Below are positions 9,262 through 17,086 of a DNA stretch of 64,000 nucleotides, one piece after another. This DNA is from Pelotomaculum_C sp050950345 (GTDB lineage Bacteria > Bacillota > Desulfotomaculia > Desulfotomaculales > Pelotomaculaceae). The stretch spans positions 310,001 through 374,000 of the forward strand of contig JBMNHK010000007.1 in assembly GCA_050950345.1 (NCBI GenBank), read 5' to 3'. The position numbers and the translations under genes were made by a program. Each line of letters begins with the position of its first letter. Position 1 is the stretch's first letter. Under the pieces are notes generated by a model. It did not search any database and had not been told where the DNA came from. It was given only the letters and a program-made list of their open reading frames with translations.

Positions 9262-9822
9262 ATGAAAGCAACAGGTATAGTCCGCCGGATTGACGATCTG
9301 GGGAGAGTTGTTATTCCCAAGGAAATAAGGAGGACATTGCGAATTCGCGAAGGCGATCCCCTGGAGATTTTTGTTGATCGAGAAGGTGAAGTGATCCTGA
9401 AAAAGTATTCGCCCATCGGTGAATTGGGTGACTTTGCCAGGGAATATGCTGATTCATTATTTGAAGCCTTAGGCCATATCGCCTGTATTGCTGATCGGGA
9501 CTCGATCATCGCTGTGGCCGGCGCGCCAAAAAAGGAGTTTATCAACAAACTCATCGGTCCTGCCCTGGAGAAAGTGATCGAGGCACGCAAAGCCGTAGTC
9601 ATCAACAATCCGGGTGAAGCTCCCTCCTGTAAGGATTGCATAGTTATAGAAGATGGCGTCTGTCAGTATTCTTCCGAAGTGATTGCGCCAATAATTGCCG
9701 AAGGTGATCCCATCGGGGCTGTTATTTTAGTCTCAAAGGATGCGAACACGAAAATGGGTGAAATGGAGTTGAAACTGGCTGAAACTGCCGCTGGTTTTCT
9801 GGCGAAACAGATGGAACAGTAG
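9262..9822 (+). CDS. spoVT: Stage V sporulation transcription factor SpoVT
   Basis: Forespore regulator that tunes sigma-G-dependent genes. The AbrB-type swapped-hairpin DNA-binding domain fills residues 1-50 (KATGIVRRIDDLGRVVIPKEIRR) and a GAF-like domain fills residues 55-180. Length 186 is close to B. subtilis SpoVT (178). The ribosome site TAGGAGGGAAGG precedes ATG by about 8 bases. A sigma-G-like promoter lies just upstream and a strong terminator follows, so it looks monocistronic. Confidence 0.96.
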   Translation: MKATGIVRRIDDLGRVVIPKEIRRTLRIREGDPLEIFVDREGEVILKKYSPIGELGDFAREYADSLFEALGHIACIADRDSIIAVAGAPKKEFINKLIGPALEKVIEARKAVVINNPGEAPSCKDCIVIEDGVCQYSSEVIAPIIAEGDPIGAVILVSKDANTKMGEMELKLAETAAGFLAKQMEQ

Positions 9823-9836
9823 CACTGTACCTCTGA

Positions 9837-9877
9837 AAGCTGCTCACACAGGATAATGTGGGCAGCTTCTGTTTTTA
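9837..9877 (+). terminator. Rho-independent terminator after spoVT
   Basis: AAGCTGCTCACA (9837-9848) pairs with TGTGGGCAGCTT (9857-9868), a 12-bp stem with one G-T wobble. It is followed by CTGTTTTT. Confidence 0.85.
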
Positions 9878-9997
9878 TGCGTTTTTGGCCTGGCTGCATA
9901 CGTTTGTCCCTTGCTCACCAGCCTCACCCTATTTCAAAAAAAAGTATTTTACAATCCGTATGTTTATGTTATATTAAAAAAACTGGAGGAGTGATAT

Positions 9998-10813
9998 GTG
10001 GACATTATCATCAGGGAAAATTATGAAGCAATGAGCAAGTATGCAGCCGGAGTCATTGCCGCTTATATCAGAGCAAAGCCGGACTGTGTGCTCGGGCTGG
10101 CAACTGGAAGTACACCCATTGGCACCTATCAGGAGTTAGTCAGAATGCACCTGGAAGAGGGCCTTGATTTTTCTCAGGTCAAAACATTTAATCTTGATGA
10201 GTATCTTGGTATCGGGAGCGATTTGGACCAACCCTATCATCTTGATCAGAGTTACGCCAGGTTTATGCACGAGGAGTTGCTCAAGCATATCAACATCAAA
10301 AAGGAAAACATCCACATCCCCGATGGTCGAACCAAAGATCCCAAAAAGTTTTGTGCCTGGTATGAAGAAGAAATCAAGAAGGCCGGCGGCATTGATTTGC
10401 AGCTGTTAGGGCTTGGTGGTGATGGCCATTGGGGTTTCAATGAACCCGGCTCATCCCTGGCATCAAGGACGAGAGTAGTAGTATTGACAGAACAAACACT
10501 GGATGATAACTATAATGCATTCTATAAAAAAGCCAATATTGAACGCAGCCAGATGCCTCATTGTGCCATTACCATGGGTATCGGTACAATACTGGAGGCC
10601 AAAAATATATTAATGATTGTAAGCGGCTCCAAAAAAGCCGATATGGTGGCAAAATGCCTCGAAGGACCGGTTACATCGCAGGTTACCGCCTCAGCTATTC
10701 AACTGCACAGTGGAGACATCACGGTGGTACTTGATGAAGCGGCAGCTTCTAAATTAATCAATGCCAAGCATTATAAGCATGTTGAGCATATCAAGCGTCA
10801 ATATGGCGTATAA
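9998..10813 (+). CDS. nagB: Glucosamine-6-phosphate deaminase
   Basis: Converts glucosamine-6-phosphate to fructose-6-phosphate and ammonia. Family motifs are clear: LGLATGSTP (phosphate loop), TFNLDEY with the catalytic Asp, GLGGDGHWGFNEPGSSLASRTR with the active-site His and Glu, and ITMGIGTIL. Length 271 is slightly over the usual 240-266. The GTG start at 9998 has GGAGG at 9985-9989; an overlapping ATG at 9996 is out of frame. It is an unlinked metabolic gene between spoVT and mazG. Confidence 0.95.
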   Translation: MDIIIRENYEAMSKYAAGVIAAYIRAKPDCVLGLATGSTPIGTYQELVRMHLEEGLDFSQVKTFNLDEYLGIGSDLDQPYHLDQSYARFMHEELLKHINIKKENIHIPDGRTKDPKKFCAWYEEEIKKAGGIDLQLLGLGGDGHWGFNEPGSSLASRTRVVVLTEQTLDDNYNAFYKKANIERSQMPHCAITMGIGTILEAKNILMIVSGSKKADMVAKCLEGPVTSQVTASAIQLHSGDITVVLDEAAASKLINAKHYKHVEHIKRQYGV

Positions 10814-10973
10814 GATTTGACTTATTTGTTGATTGAATAGCGTATATTTATATGTCAGGAGCTTTCCTGGCATTTTCTCTTTGCCGTACAGCCGGATAAA
10901 GCACTTTTACGCTTCTATGCCAGTAATGACCTGTGTTTTTATTTGACAATAAGCAAGAATAATATTACGCTAA

Positions 10974-12632
10974 TTGCGGGTAATAGAGAAAACAGGCAAT
11001 ACCAATAAGGGGGTGCAAAACCTGGTTTCCTGGCAGCATGACAGAAAACAACTGCTACAGCCCACTAAGGCAGGCATCACCATCGCCGGACTGGGGGCTG
11101 GCTCGCCGGAGGGGCTGACCATAGGCGTTTTGACTGCTTTGGAGGCTTCTTCCTGCACTTATTTGCGCACGGGGAAGCACCCTGTTGTGGATTGGCTCCG
11201 GGACAGGGGGATTGAGTTCACCACCTTTGACAGTTATTATGAGCAAGCGGATTCCTTTGGACAGGTCTATGAGCGGATTGCCCGGGAGGTGGTGGAGCAA
11301 GCCAAAGATAAACAGGTGTTATACGCTGTGCCCGGTCACCCTCTGGTAGCAGAGGCGTCAGTGCAGCTGATTATTGAGCAAGCAGGGGCTGCCGGTTTGG
11401 AGGTGAAAGTGCTGCCTGCCGTCAGTTTCCTGGATGCCGTGTGCACAGCCTTACGTCTGGATCCAGGTAAAGGGCTGCAGGTTCTGGATGGCTTGCGCCT
11501 CGACGAGATGGCGCCCCTGGTAGACCGGCCCGCGATAATAACCCAGGTGTATAGCCGCCTGGTGGCCTCGGATGTTAAGCTGGACCTGATGGAGTTTTAC
11601 CCGCCCGAACACCCGGTGACGATTATCAGGGCGGCGGGTATTGAAGGAGAGGAGAGGATCGAGAGCCATCCCCTTTATGAACTGGATCGCATAGAATGGC
11701 TGGATCATCTCACCAGTGTTTACTTGCCGGAAATAAACCCGGAGCAAGAGACTGTTGGGGCGGACACAGGCCATAGAACGGCTGTGGAGCGGAATACCGG
11801 GGCTCCCCAGGTGTTCCAGGTCAGGGAGGATAGCGGAGAGGACCGGGCAGCAGGCAGCTTTCTCCTGGATCCCCTGGTTAACATCATGGCCCGCCTGCGG
11901 GGCGAAGGGGGTTGTCCATGGGATCGTGAGCAGGACCATCAGAGCCTCAAACCTTATTTAATCGAGGAAGCCTATGAGGTGTTGGAGGCCCTGGATGAGG
12001 GAGATGCGTATAAAATTTGTGAAGAATTGGGAGACTTATTACTGCAGATAGTCTTCCATGCCCAAATTGCCCGGGAAAATCAGCAATTCGATATAAATGA
12101 TGTCATAGACGGGATCTCTGAAAAGATGATCCGCCGGCACCCCCATGTTTTTGGCGCCTTACAGGTAAGCGATAGTGACGAAGTTCTGATAAACTGGGAA
12201 AAAATAAAGAGCCAGGAACGCGCCGGGGAGCCGTACAAGGGGCTTTTGGATAGTATTCCGGTGGGTATGCCGGCCTTAATGAGAGCCTATAAGCTGCAAA
12301 AAAAGGCTGCCCGGGTGGGGTTTGATTGGCCGGACTACCTGGGGAGCTATAATAAGGTCCTGGAGGAGTTGGGTGAACTAATAGAAGCTGTTGATGCCCA
12401 GGAGCGGCTAAAGATGGAGCAGGAATTTGGCGACTTGCTCTTTGCCGCCGTCAATCTGGGCAGGCTTTTAGGGCTAGAGCCTGAAGGGGCGCTGAGCAAA
12501 ACTTCGACAAAATTCATCAAGCGATTTAAATATATGGAAGAGATGGCTCGCGCAGAAGGTAAAGATATCTCACATTTTTCTCTTGCAGAGATGGACAAGT
12601 GGTGGGAGGAGGCAAAAGCGCTAGAAAAATAA
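10974..12632 (+). CDS. mazG: Tetrapyrrole-methylase/MazG fusion (YabN)
   Basis: A two-domain protein as in B. subtilis YabN. An N-terminal SAM-dependent tetrapyrrole-methylase-like domain (from TIAGLGAGSP near residue 37 to about 245; GHPLVAE) precedes a MazG nucleoside-triphosphate pyrophosphohydrolase with two MazG repeats (about 300-550; GGCPWDREQDHQSLKPYL, EEAYEVLEALDE, EELGDLL). It hydrolyses non-canonical NTPs. The start is uncertain: TTG 10974 gives a 36-residue leader, and GTG 11013 sits immediately behind AAGGGG without spacing. It keeps its usual place before hup and rqcP. Confidence 0.9.
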   Translation: MRVIEKTGNTNKGVQNLVSWQHDRKQLLQPTKAGITIAGLGAGSPEGLTIGVLTALEASSCTYLRTGKHPVVDWLRDRGIEFTTFDSYYEQADSFGQVYERIAREVVEQAKDKQVLYAVPGHPLVAEASVQLIIEQAGAAGLEVKVLPAVSFLDAVCTALRLDPGKGLQVLDGLRLDEMAPLVDRPAIITQVYSRLVASDVKLDLMEFYPPEHPVTIIRAAGIEGEERIESHPLYELDRIEWLDHLTSVYLPEINPEQETVGADTGHRTAVERNTGAPQVFQVREDSGEDRAAGSFLLDPLVNIMARLRGEGGCPWDREQDHQSLKPYLIEEAYEVLEALDEGDAYKICEELGDLLLQIVFHAQIARENQQFDINDVIDGISEKMIRRHPHVFGALQVSDSDEVLINWEKIKSQERAGEPYKGLLDSIPVGMPALMRAYKLQKKAARVGFDWPDYLGSYNKVLEELGELIEAVDAQERLKMEQEFGDLLFAAVNLGRLLGLEPEGALSKTSTKFIKRFKYMEEMARAEGKDISHFSLAEMDKWWEEAKALEK

Positions 12633-12716
12633 TAGGATACTTTTTCTTTTTTGAAGGAAATATCAATGTTTTCGCGAATAAACTGGACTGACATCTATTT
12701 TTTTAGGAGGGAAGAT

Positions 12717-12992
12717 ATGAATAAGGCGAAATTGATCTCTAGTGTTGCTGAAAAAACGGAGCTCACCAAAAAAGACGCTGAGAAGGCTGTCTCTGCAGTA
12801 CTGGATTCTATAGTCGAAGCACTATCAAGAAATGACAGGGTACAGTTGGTAGGTTTCGGCACCTTTGAAATCAGGGAAAGAGCAGCCCGTAAAGGCAGAA
12901 ACCCACAGACCGGTGAAGAAATTAATATTGCTGCTGCTAAAGTGCCTGTTTTTAAAGCCGGTAAGGCGTTGCGTGACGCTGTAGACAAGTAA
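12717..12992 (+). CDS. hup: DNA-binding protein HU
   Basis: 91-residue nucleoid protein. The N-terminal helices (MNKAKLISSVAEKTELTKKDAE), the beta-saddle GFGTFEIRERAARKGRNPQTG and the arm ending KAGKALRDAVDK are typical. ATG 12717 has AGGAGG at 12705-12710. In Clostridia hup often sits between mazG and rqcP as here. Confidence 0.97.
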   Translation: MNKAKLISSVAEKTELTKKDAEKAVSAVLDSIVEALSRNDRVQLVGFGTFEIRERAARKGRNPQTGEEINIAAAKVPVFKAGKALRDAVDK

Positions 12993-13011
12993 TAAAGACA
13001 ATATATGGAGA

Positions 13012-13278
13012 ATGGTGGCGGGATATTTGCGGCTTGATAAGTTCCTCAAAGTCTCAAGGGTCATCAAGCGGCGCACCCTGGCCAAGGAAGTATGCGACCA
13101 GGGCCATGTCTCAGTCAACGGCAGGGTGGCTAAGGCCGGTCTGGAAGTGAAACCGGGTGACAGACTGGAAATTCGTTTTGGCCCCCGGGTGTTAAAGCTG
13201 GAAATTGTTGATGTTCGCGATAATGTTCCAGCCAAGCTGGCAGCTGAGTTATATAGAATAATAGAAGAAACTACATAA
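13012..13278 (+). CDS. rqcP: RNA-binding S4 protein RqcP (YabO)
   Basis: An S4-domain protein of ribosome-associated quality control that, with RqcH, drives alanine tailing on stalled 50S subunits. LRLDKFLKVSRVIKRRTLAKEV is nearly the B. subtilis RqcP start. The start is ambiguous: ATG 13012 is only one base from GGAG, while TTG 13027 gives MRLDKFLKVSR, the usual N-terminus. Length is 83-88 residues. A strong terminator follows at once. Confidence 0.9.
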   Translation: MVAGYLRLDKFLKVSRVIKRRTLAKEVCDQGHVSVNGRVAKAGLEVKPGDRLEIRFGPRVLKLEIVDVRDNVPAKLAAELYRIIEETT

Positions 13279-13284
13279 ATAATA

Positions 13285-13333
13285 CCCCTTCCGTAAACAA
13301 TAGGTCTAAAATGCGGAAGGGGTTTTGTTTTTT
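13285..13333 (+). terminator. Terminator after rqcP, overlapping the spoIID ribosome site
   Basis: A perfect 9-bp stem CCCCTTCCG (13285-13293) pairs with CGGAAGGGG (13314-13322) and is followed by TTTTGTTTTTT. The 3' arm GGAAGGGG is the only purine-rich block in front of the next gene (ATG 13334), so the same hairpin would hide its ribosome-binding site in read-through transcripts. Confidence 0.85.
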
Positions 13334-14281
13334 ATGATCCGGCAGAGAAGGCTTAAAACAGCAATATCCTTACTGTTGGTTTGCATACTGGCTGCGGGAT
13401 GTGCCGGAAGGCAGGCGCCTGCGCCAAAGACAGAGCCTTTGGGTGAGGAACCGACGATTTCACTGTATATCAATGAAACCGGTGAAAAGAAAAATATAAA
13501 GATGGAGGAATACATCCAGGGGGTAGTGGCGGCGGAAATGGACACAAAGTGGCCGGTAAACGCGCTGGCCGCTCAGGCCATCCTGGCCAGAACCTTCACG
13601 ATGGAAAATATCAACTCCGGCCGGGTGAAGAAACTGCACGGCACCGATGTTTCCACCAGTGTTGAGGAATCTCAAGCTTATGACCCCGCAAAAATTAATG
13701 ACAATGTGAGACAGGCTGTGAACATGACCAGGGGGAAAATAATTACCGTCAATAATAACCCCATCCACGCGTGGTTTTCTGCCTGTTGCGGGGGCATCGC
13801 AGCCAGCGCCCCGGAGGGGCTGGCTTATACCAAAGAGGCCACGCCCTATATCAAAGCCGGAGTGCAAGACGGCTGCCTGGCGATAACAGAACCCAAAAAC
13901 AAAGCCTGGGAAGCCAGAGTTCCCTTGTGGCAGGTCAGGTCAGCAGTGCAAAATAGCACAGGCAAGGAGCCCGGAGCCATAAAATCGGTGTCGATTCAAA
14001 AGAAAGGACCTTCCGGACGCGCCGAGCAAATCAAAATCGGCAACGCTGCCATCAGCGGGCCTGCCTTGCGGCTGGCTCTGGGCAGTGAGAAAGTCCGTTC
14101 TATGCTCCTTACTGATTTGCGCATCGAGGGGGACCAACTGGTACTGAGGGGAAAAGGCTTCGGGCATGGTGTGGGTATGTGCCAATTTGGGGCCAGGTTG
14201 ATGGCCGAACAGGGTAAGTCTTGTGAGGAGATCATCCAGTTTTATTATCAAGGCGTAGACTTGCAACAAAAATGGCAGTGA
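13334..14281 (+). CDS. SpoIID/LytB-type peptidoglycan transglycosylase, lipoprotein
   Basis: 315 residues. It has a lipoprotein signal (VCILAAGC) and then a SpoIID domain from about residue 50 (MEEYIQGVVAAEMDTKWP, ALAAQAILARTF, the HAWFSACCGG motif, and GFGHGVGMCQFGA near the end). SpoIID cleaves glycan strands during engulfment; the catalytic Glu of this family sits in the VVAAEM segment. The gene may be a paralogue, because canonical spoIID lies elsewhere in Bacillus. The start is ATG 13334 (TTG 13325 is too close to the purine block). Confidence 0.88.
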   Translation: MIRQRRLKTAISLLLVCILAAGCAGRQAPAPKTEPLGEEPTISLYINETGEKKNIKMEEYIQGVVAAEMDTKWPVNALAAQAILARTFTMENINSGRVKKLHGTDVSTSVEESQAYDPAKINDNVRQAVNMTRGKIITVNNNPIHAWFSACCGGIAASAPEGLAYTKEATPYIKAGVQDGCLAITEPKNKAWEARVPLWQVRSAVQNSTGKEPGAIKSVSIQKKGPSGRAEQIKIGNAAISGPALRLALGSEKVRSMLLTDLRIEGDQLVLRGKGFGHGVGMCQFGARLMAEQGKSCEEIIQFYYQGVDLQQKWQ

Positions 14282-14481
14282 CGGTGGCTGGGTGATATTG
14301 ATTGATGACAATAACGGCAGGGTATAATACCCTGCCGCTGTTTAATACTGTTCCAACAAACCATTGGCAAGATGACAATAGGTGATGTTGTTTATTGTTG
14401 ATTATTAAGTGTAATGTGCATATGTAGTGTAAGCGGAGTTTTTTTATTTATCTTTACATTATTTATATCATATGGGTTTGC

Positions 14482-14688
14482 GTGTTTTGTATATCTGTCA
14501 CTGCCGGTTACGGAATTCATAGTGTAACCCGGGCTGTAAATTTGGATTTTGATGCGTTGCTGAAAAGCGCGGATGAGGCCTTGTGTAAGGCGAAGAGAGA
14601 CGGAGGAAACTGCATATACATAAATACCCCGGAGAGCAGATCACCCAGGCCGGCTTTTTTAAGCATGAAAAATAATTCCGGCGCATAG
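14482..14688 (+). pseudogene. Remnant of a GGDEF domain
   Basis: The translated piece ISVTAGYGIHSV followed by ALLKSADEALCKAKRDGGN matches the last third of diguanylate-cyclase GGDEF domains (ITVSIGIA... LLKRADEALYQAKRDGRN). The GGDEF signature itself and everything upstream are missing, and no ribosome site is seen. I read it as a relic of a deleted gene, lying in the otherwise gene-free 14.28-14.74 kb gap inside the sporulation block. Confidence 0.6.
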
Positions 14689-14737
14689 GATTGATTAAGT
14701 AATCAGTTGTTTCGAACCCTTCTGAGGGGACTTGCAT

Positions 14738-15028
14738 ATGAGGGGTGTGAAGAAGGTGGAGGAACAAATTAAACACAGCCTGGTTGTCAACAACCGCAAG
14801 AAGCTGTTGATGCAGGGAGTGCGGCATGTAGACAGCTTTGATGAGTCCGAAGTAAAATTGGAAACCAATATGGGTGGTTTGAGCTTAAAAGGTGAGGGCT
14901 TGCATATCTCACAACTCAATCTGGAGACCGGCGACCTGATCGTTGAAGGTTTCTTTACCTCTTTTCAATATCTGGACAATAAGGCTAAAGAGAAGGGCAA
15001 GGGAATTTTGAATAAAATTCTAAGATGA
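14738..15028 (+). CDS. yabP: Sporulation protein YabP
   Basis: 96 residues, the usual size. The core HSLVVNNRKKLLMQGVRHVDSFDESEV and LSLKGEGLHISQLNLETGDLIVEG is the YabP/YqfC domain, a mother-cell protein needed for normal spore development and expressed with yabQ under sigma-E. ATG 14738 has GAGGGGA 7 bases upstream. It is followed closely by yabQ. Confidence 0.93.
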   Translation: MRGVKKVEEQIKHSLVVNNRKKLLMQGVRHVDSFDESEVKLETNMGGLSLKGEGLHISQLNLETGDLIVEGFFTSFQYLDNKAKEKGKGILNKILR

Positions 15029-15064
15029 ACCGGCGGGGGCTTTTTTTGCAGAGGCGGTGGTACC

Positions 15065-15622
15065 TTGGATATGCTTGTTAATCAGGCCAGAGTTTTTGCT
15101 GCGACTGTTGCTATAGGCATGTCCATCGGCCTGTTATTTGATTATTACCGTGCCATTAGTGCAGCCTTAAGGTTAAAGGCGAGAGGCATCCTGGTAGGGG
15201 ATATGCTCTTCTGGCTGGTTGCCACGGCGATGGGTTTTATGTTGCTGCTCTGGGGTAACTGGGGGGAACTGCGCTTCTATGTACTGTTGGGACTGGGGCT
15301 GGGGGCGCTGTTGTATTTTCAGTTGTTCAGCAAGTTTGCCTTGCGGTTATTCCGGCTAAAGATTCGGCTGTTGCAAAGTACCTGGTTTTTATTATTGCTT
15401 TGGTTTAGCCGTCTCTGGCTGGTAGTGACCTATCCCCTGCGCCTTCTGCTGCTGGTTGTTTCCTACCCTTACTGGTTGTTAAGGCGCATGGCTCACAAAA
15501 TAGCCCAGGCCGGTAAATCCCTCTGGTCCCGTTTGATTGGCCGTAGTGCCGCCCGTGTCATGGGTGTTATGAAGCAGAAATGCGCCAGGCTGATTTTTTG
15601 GAAGAAGAAAAAGGACGACTAG
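15065..15622 (+). CDS. yabQ: Sporulation membrane protein YabQ
   Basis: 185 residues with an N-terminal set of four hydrophobic helices (FAATVAIGMSIGLLFDYYR, MLFWLVATAMGFMLLLWG and two more) and a basic C-terminal tail, as in YabQ proteins of the spore cortex pathway. The TTG start at 15065 has GAGGCGGTGG close before it; ATG 15071 is the alternative. The divIC and spoIIE genes that usually follow are absent here; a convergent cotJC fragment comes next. Confidence 0.9.
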   Translation: MDMLVNQARVFAATVAIGMSIGLLFDYYRAISAALRLKARGILVGDMLFWLVATAMGFMLLLWGNWGELRFYVLLGLGLGALLYFQLFSKFALRLFRLKIRLLQSTWFLLLLWFSRLWLVVTYPLRLLLLVVSYPYWLLRRMAHKIAQAGKSLWSRLIGRSAARVMGVMKQKCARLIFWKKKKDD

Positions 15623-15671
15623 TAAACCGGGCTAGGCCTGATAAGAAAAAACAGCATATTAGAGCAGGCAA

Positions 15672-15709
15672 AATGAGAGAGTCAAAGGAAGCCCTGGGAC
15701 TCTCTCATT
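15672..15709. terminator. Hairpin between yabQ and cotJC
   Basis: A perfect 12-bp stem AATGAGAGAGTC (15672-15683) pairs with GACTCTCTCATT (15698-15709) around a 14-base loop. It lies between convergent genes and is probably bidirectional. T runs are short. Confidence 0.65.
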
Positions 15710-15759
15710 TATTGCTCCACCTGTTAGATAATAAGCCCGGTGCCCGGCATTCAGAAATC

Positions 15760-16172
15760 CTAAAAAATTTTCTTACTGCACATATGGGATTGGATGTCGT
15801 TTAAAGCTTCCCCGAAACGCTGAAAGTGGACGACCTCCCTTTCCCTTAAAAAACGCAAGGTATCTTTAACACCGGGATCGTCTGTCAGTTGAATGAGATG
15901 CTCATAGGTAGTCCGGGCTTTTTGCTCGGCGGCCATATCTTCATGCAGGTCGGCGATAGGATCGCCGGTTGCCTGAATGTAAGCGGCAGTCCAGGGAACA
16001 CCGGCGGCGTCAGCAGGGTAAACAGCGCGGTCATGTTCGGCAAAGTGAGCCCCTAAGCCGGCTTCCCTGAGTTCCTTAGCTGGTACCCCTTTGACCAGTT
16101 TGTAGATCATGGTGGCGATAATCTCCCAGTGGGCCATTTCCTCAGTGCCGATATCGGTCAACAGGGCTTTAG
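15760..16172 (-). CDS. cotJC: CotJC, C-terminal part of the interrupted gene
   Basis: Spore-coat protein with a manganese-catalase fold. From ALLTDIGTEEMAHWE onward, the 135 residues match CotJC residues from about 56 to the end (AAGVPWTAAYIQATGDPIADL, FLREREVVHF). The frame continues upstream to ATG 16209 with 14 residues that do not belong to CotJC and come from element sequence. The missing N-terminal 55 codons lie at 57177-57013 on the same strand. Joined at the shared CTTTAG they give 190 residues, against about 189 in B. subtilis. Alone this fragment lacks the first metal-ligand helix. Confidence 0.93.
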
Positions 16173-16195
16173 AGTAGCTAACCAGTTGATATGAA
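16147..16195 (-). other. Attachment site A (element/cotJC C-terminal junction)
   Basis: On the plus strand: host half GGTCAACAGGG, core CTTTAG (16167-16172), 11 bases, then element arm AGTTGATAT (16184-16192). The 19-mer GCTAACCAGTTGATATGAA (16177-16195) recurs exactly at site B (41885-41903, other strand). The positions of GGTCAACAG relative to this 19-mer are also equal in A and B. Confidence 0.75.
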
Positions 16196-16209
16196 TCCAG
16201 TTTTTCCAT

Positions 16210-16631
16210 CCTTGTTTACAGGGATAATAACTTAAAATTAATAATTACAAAATTCTCCGTTACGCATGTAAAAAGAGCGATTGATATGCTTATAACGAGT
16301 GCGGCCATCGAAAAAGAAGGCCGTGGTTAATACAGGTTTGTTGAACCCCTGTTAAAAGATTATATCCTAAAAAATTATTAACGAAACTGCGCCAGCAGTT
16401 TCTGGAGAAAATTTACTTCTGCCCGGCGCCGCCTTTGTCATAGCCCAGGATCAGAGGGCACCTGTACCTGGCAGCACTATCGTTGAACCCTTGGAGTGGT
16501 CCTGGTCAAGCTATTGTTACACCTGGTCACATTATTCTATTGCACCGGGTATTGACATAGAGTATAATTAAATTGTAATGATTTTAACTATGTAACGTTT
16601 ATATATTATGATACTTTAATTAATAGCATAG
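16210..16631. other. Gene-free left end of the element, with possible regulator promoter
   Basis: 422 bases without a gene. The segment 16551-16625 is AT-rich and holds TTGACA (16552-16557) followed by several TATAAT/TTATAA-like blocks, among them GTATAATTAAATTGTAAT, loosely like a PerR box. A promoter for the PerR-like gene, perhaps autoregulated, is plausible. The rest shows only weak hairpins. Confidence 0.35.
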
Positions 16632-16643
16632 GTGGTGAGTTTC

Positions 16644-17063
16644 ATGAAACCATCATTTGAAGAAATAAAAGAAGAATTAAAGCTGAGAAATGTTCATCTA
16701 TCATATCAGCGGTTGAAGATCTTAGAATATCTCACCCAAAACTGTTGTCACCCAACTGTAGAACAAATCTTCACCGGCCTGCAAAAGAGTATTCCGACCT
16801 TATCTAAAACAACGGTCTATAACACTTTGCGAGTATTGGTGGAATCAGGCTTGGTAAGGGTGATTACCATCGAGGATAATGAAACCCGCTACGATATTGA
16901 GGCCGATAATCATGGACACTTCAAGTGCGAATCCTGTGGAACGATCTATGACTTTCGCCTTGACGTAGAAGCTTTGACATCCAGAGACCTGCACAATTTC
17001 CAGATCCATGATAAAAACGTGTATTTCAAAGGTATCTGTCCAGGATGCCTTTCAAATACATAA
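16644..17063 (+). CDS. Fur-family regulator, PerR-like
   Basis: 139 residues: N-terminal winged helix (LRNVHLSYQRLKILEYL, TTVYNTLRVLVESGLV) and a metal-binding dimerisation domain with HGHFKCESCGTIYDF and CPGCL, the two CxxC pairs of the structural zinc site. Because katG follows 23 bases downstream and rubrerythrins come next, I favour a peroxide sensor (PerR) over iron uptake control. ATG 16644 is preferred over GTG 16632 because GGTGGTGAG precedes it at normal distance. Confidence 0.85.
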   Translation: MKPSFEEIKEELKLRNVHLSYQRLKILEYLTQNCCHPTVEQIFTGLQKSIPTLSKTTVYNTLRVLVESGLVRVITIEDNETRYDIEADNHGHFKCESCGTIYDFRLDVEALTSRDLHNFQIHDKNVYFKGICPGCLSNT

Positions 17064-17086
17064 TAAAACAAGTGAGGGAGGGTCTA

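Noticed and set aside
15580..15804. divIC-like gene after yabQ
   Set aside because: The 74-codon frame overlaps the end of yabQ, contains the terminator hairpin and lacks the membrane helix and coiled coil of DivIC.
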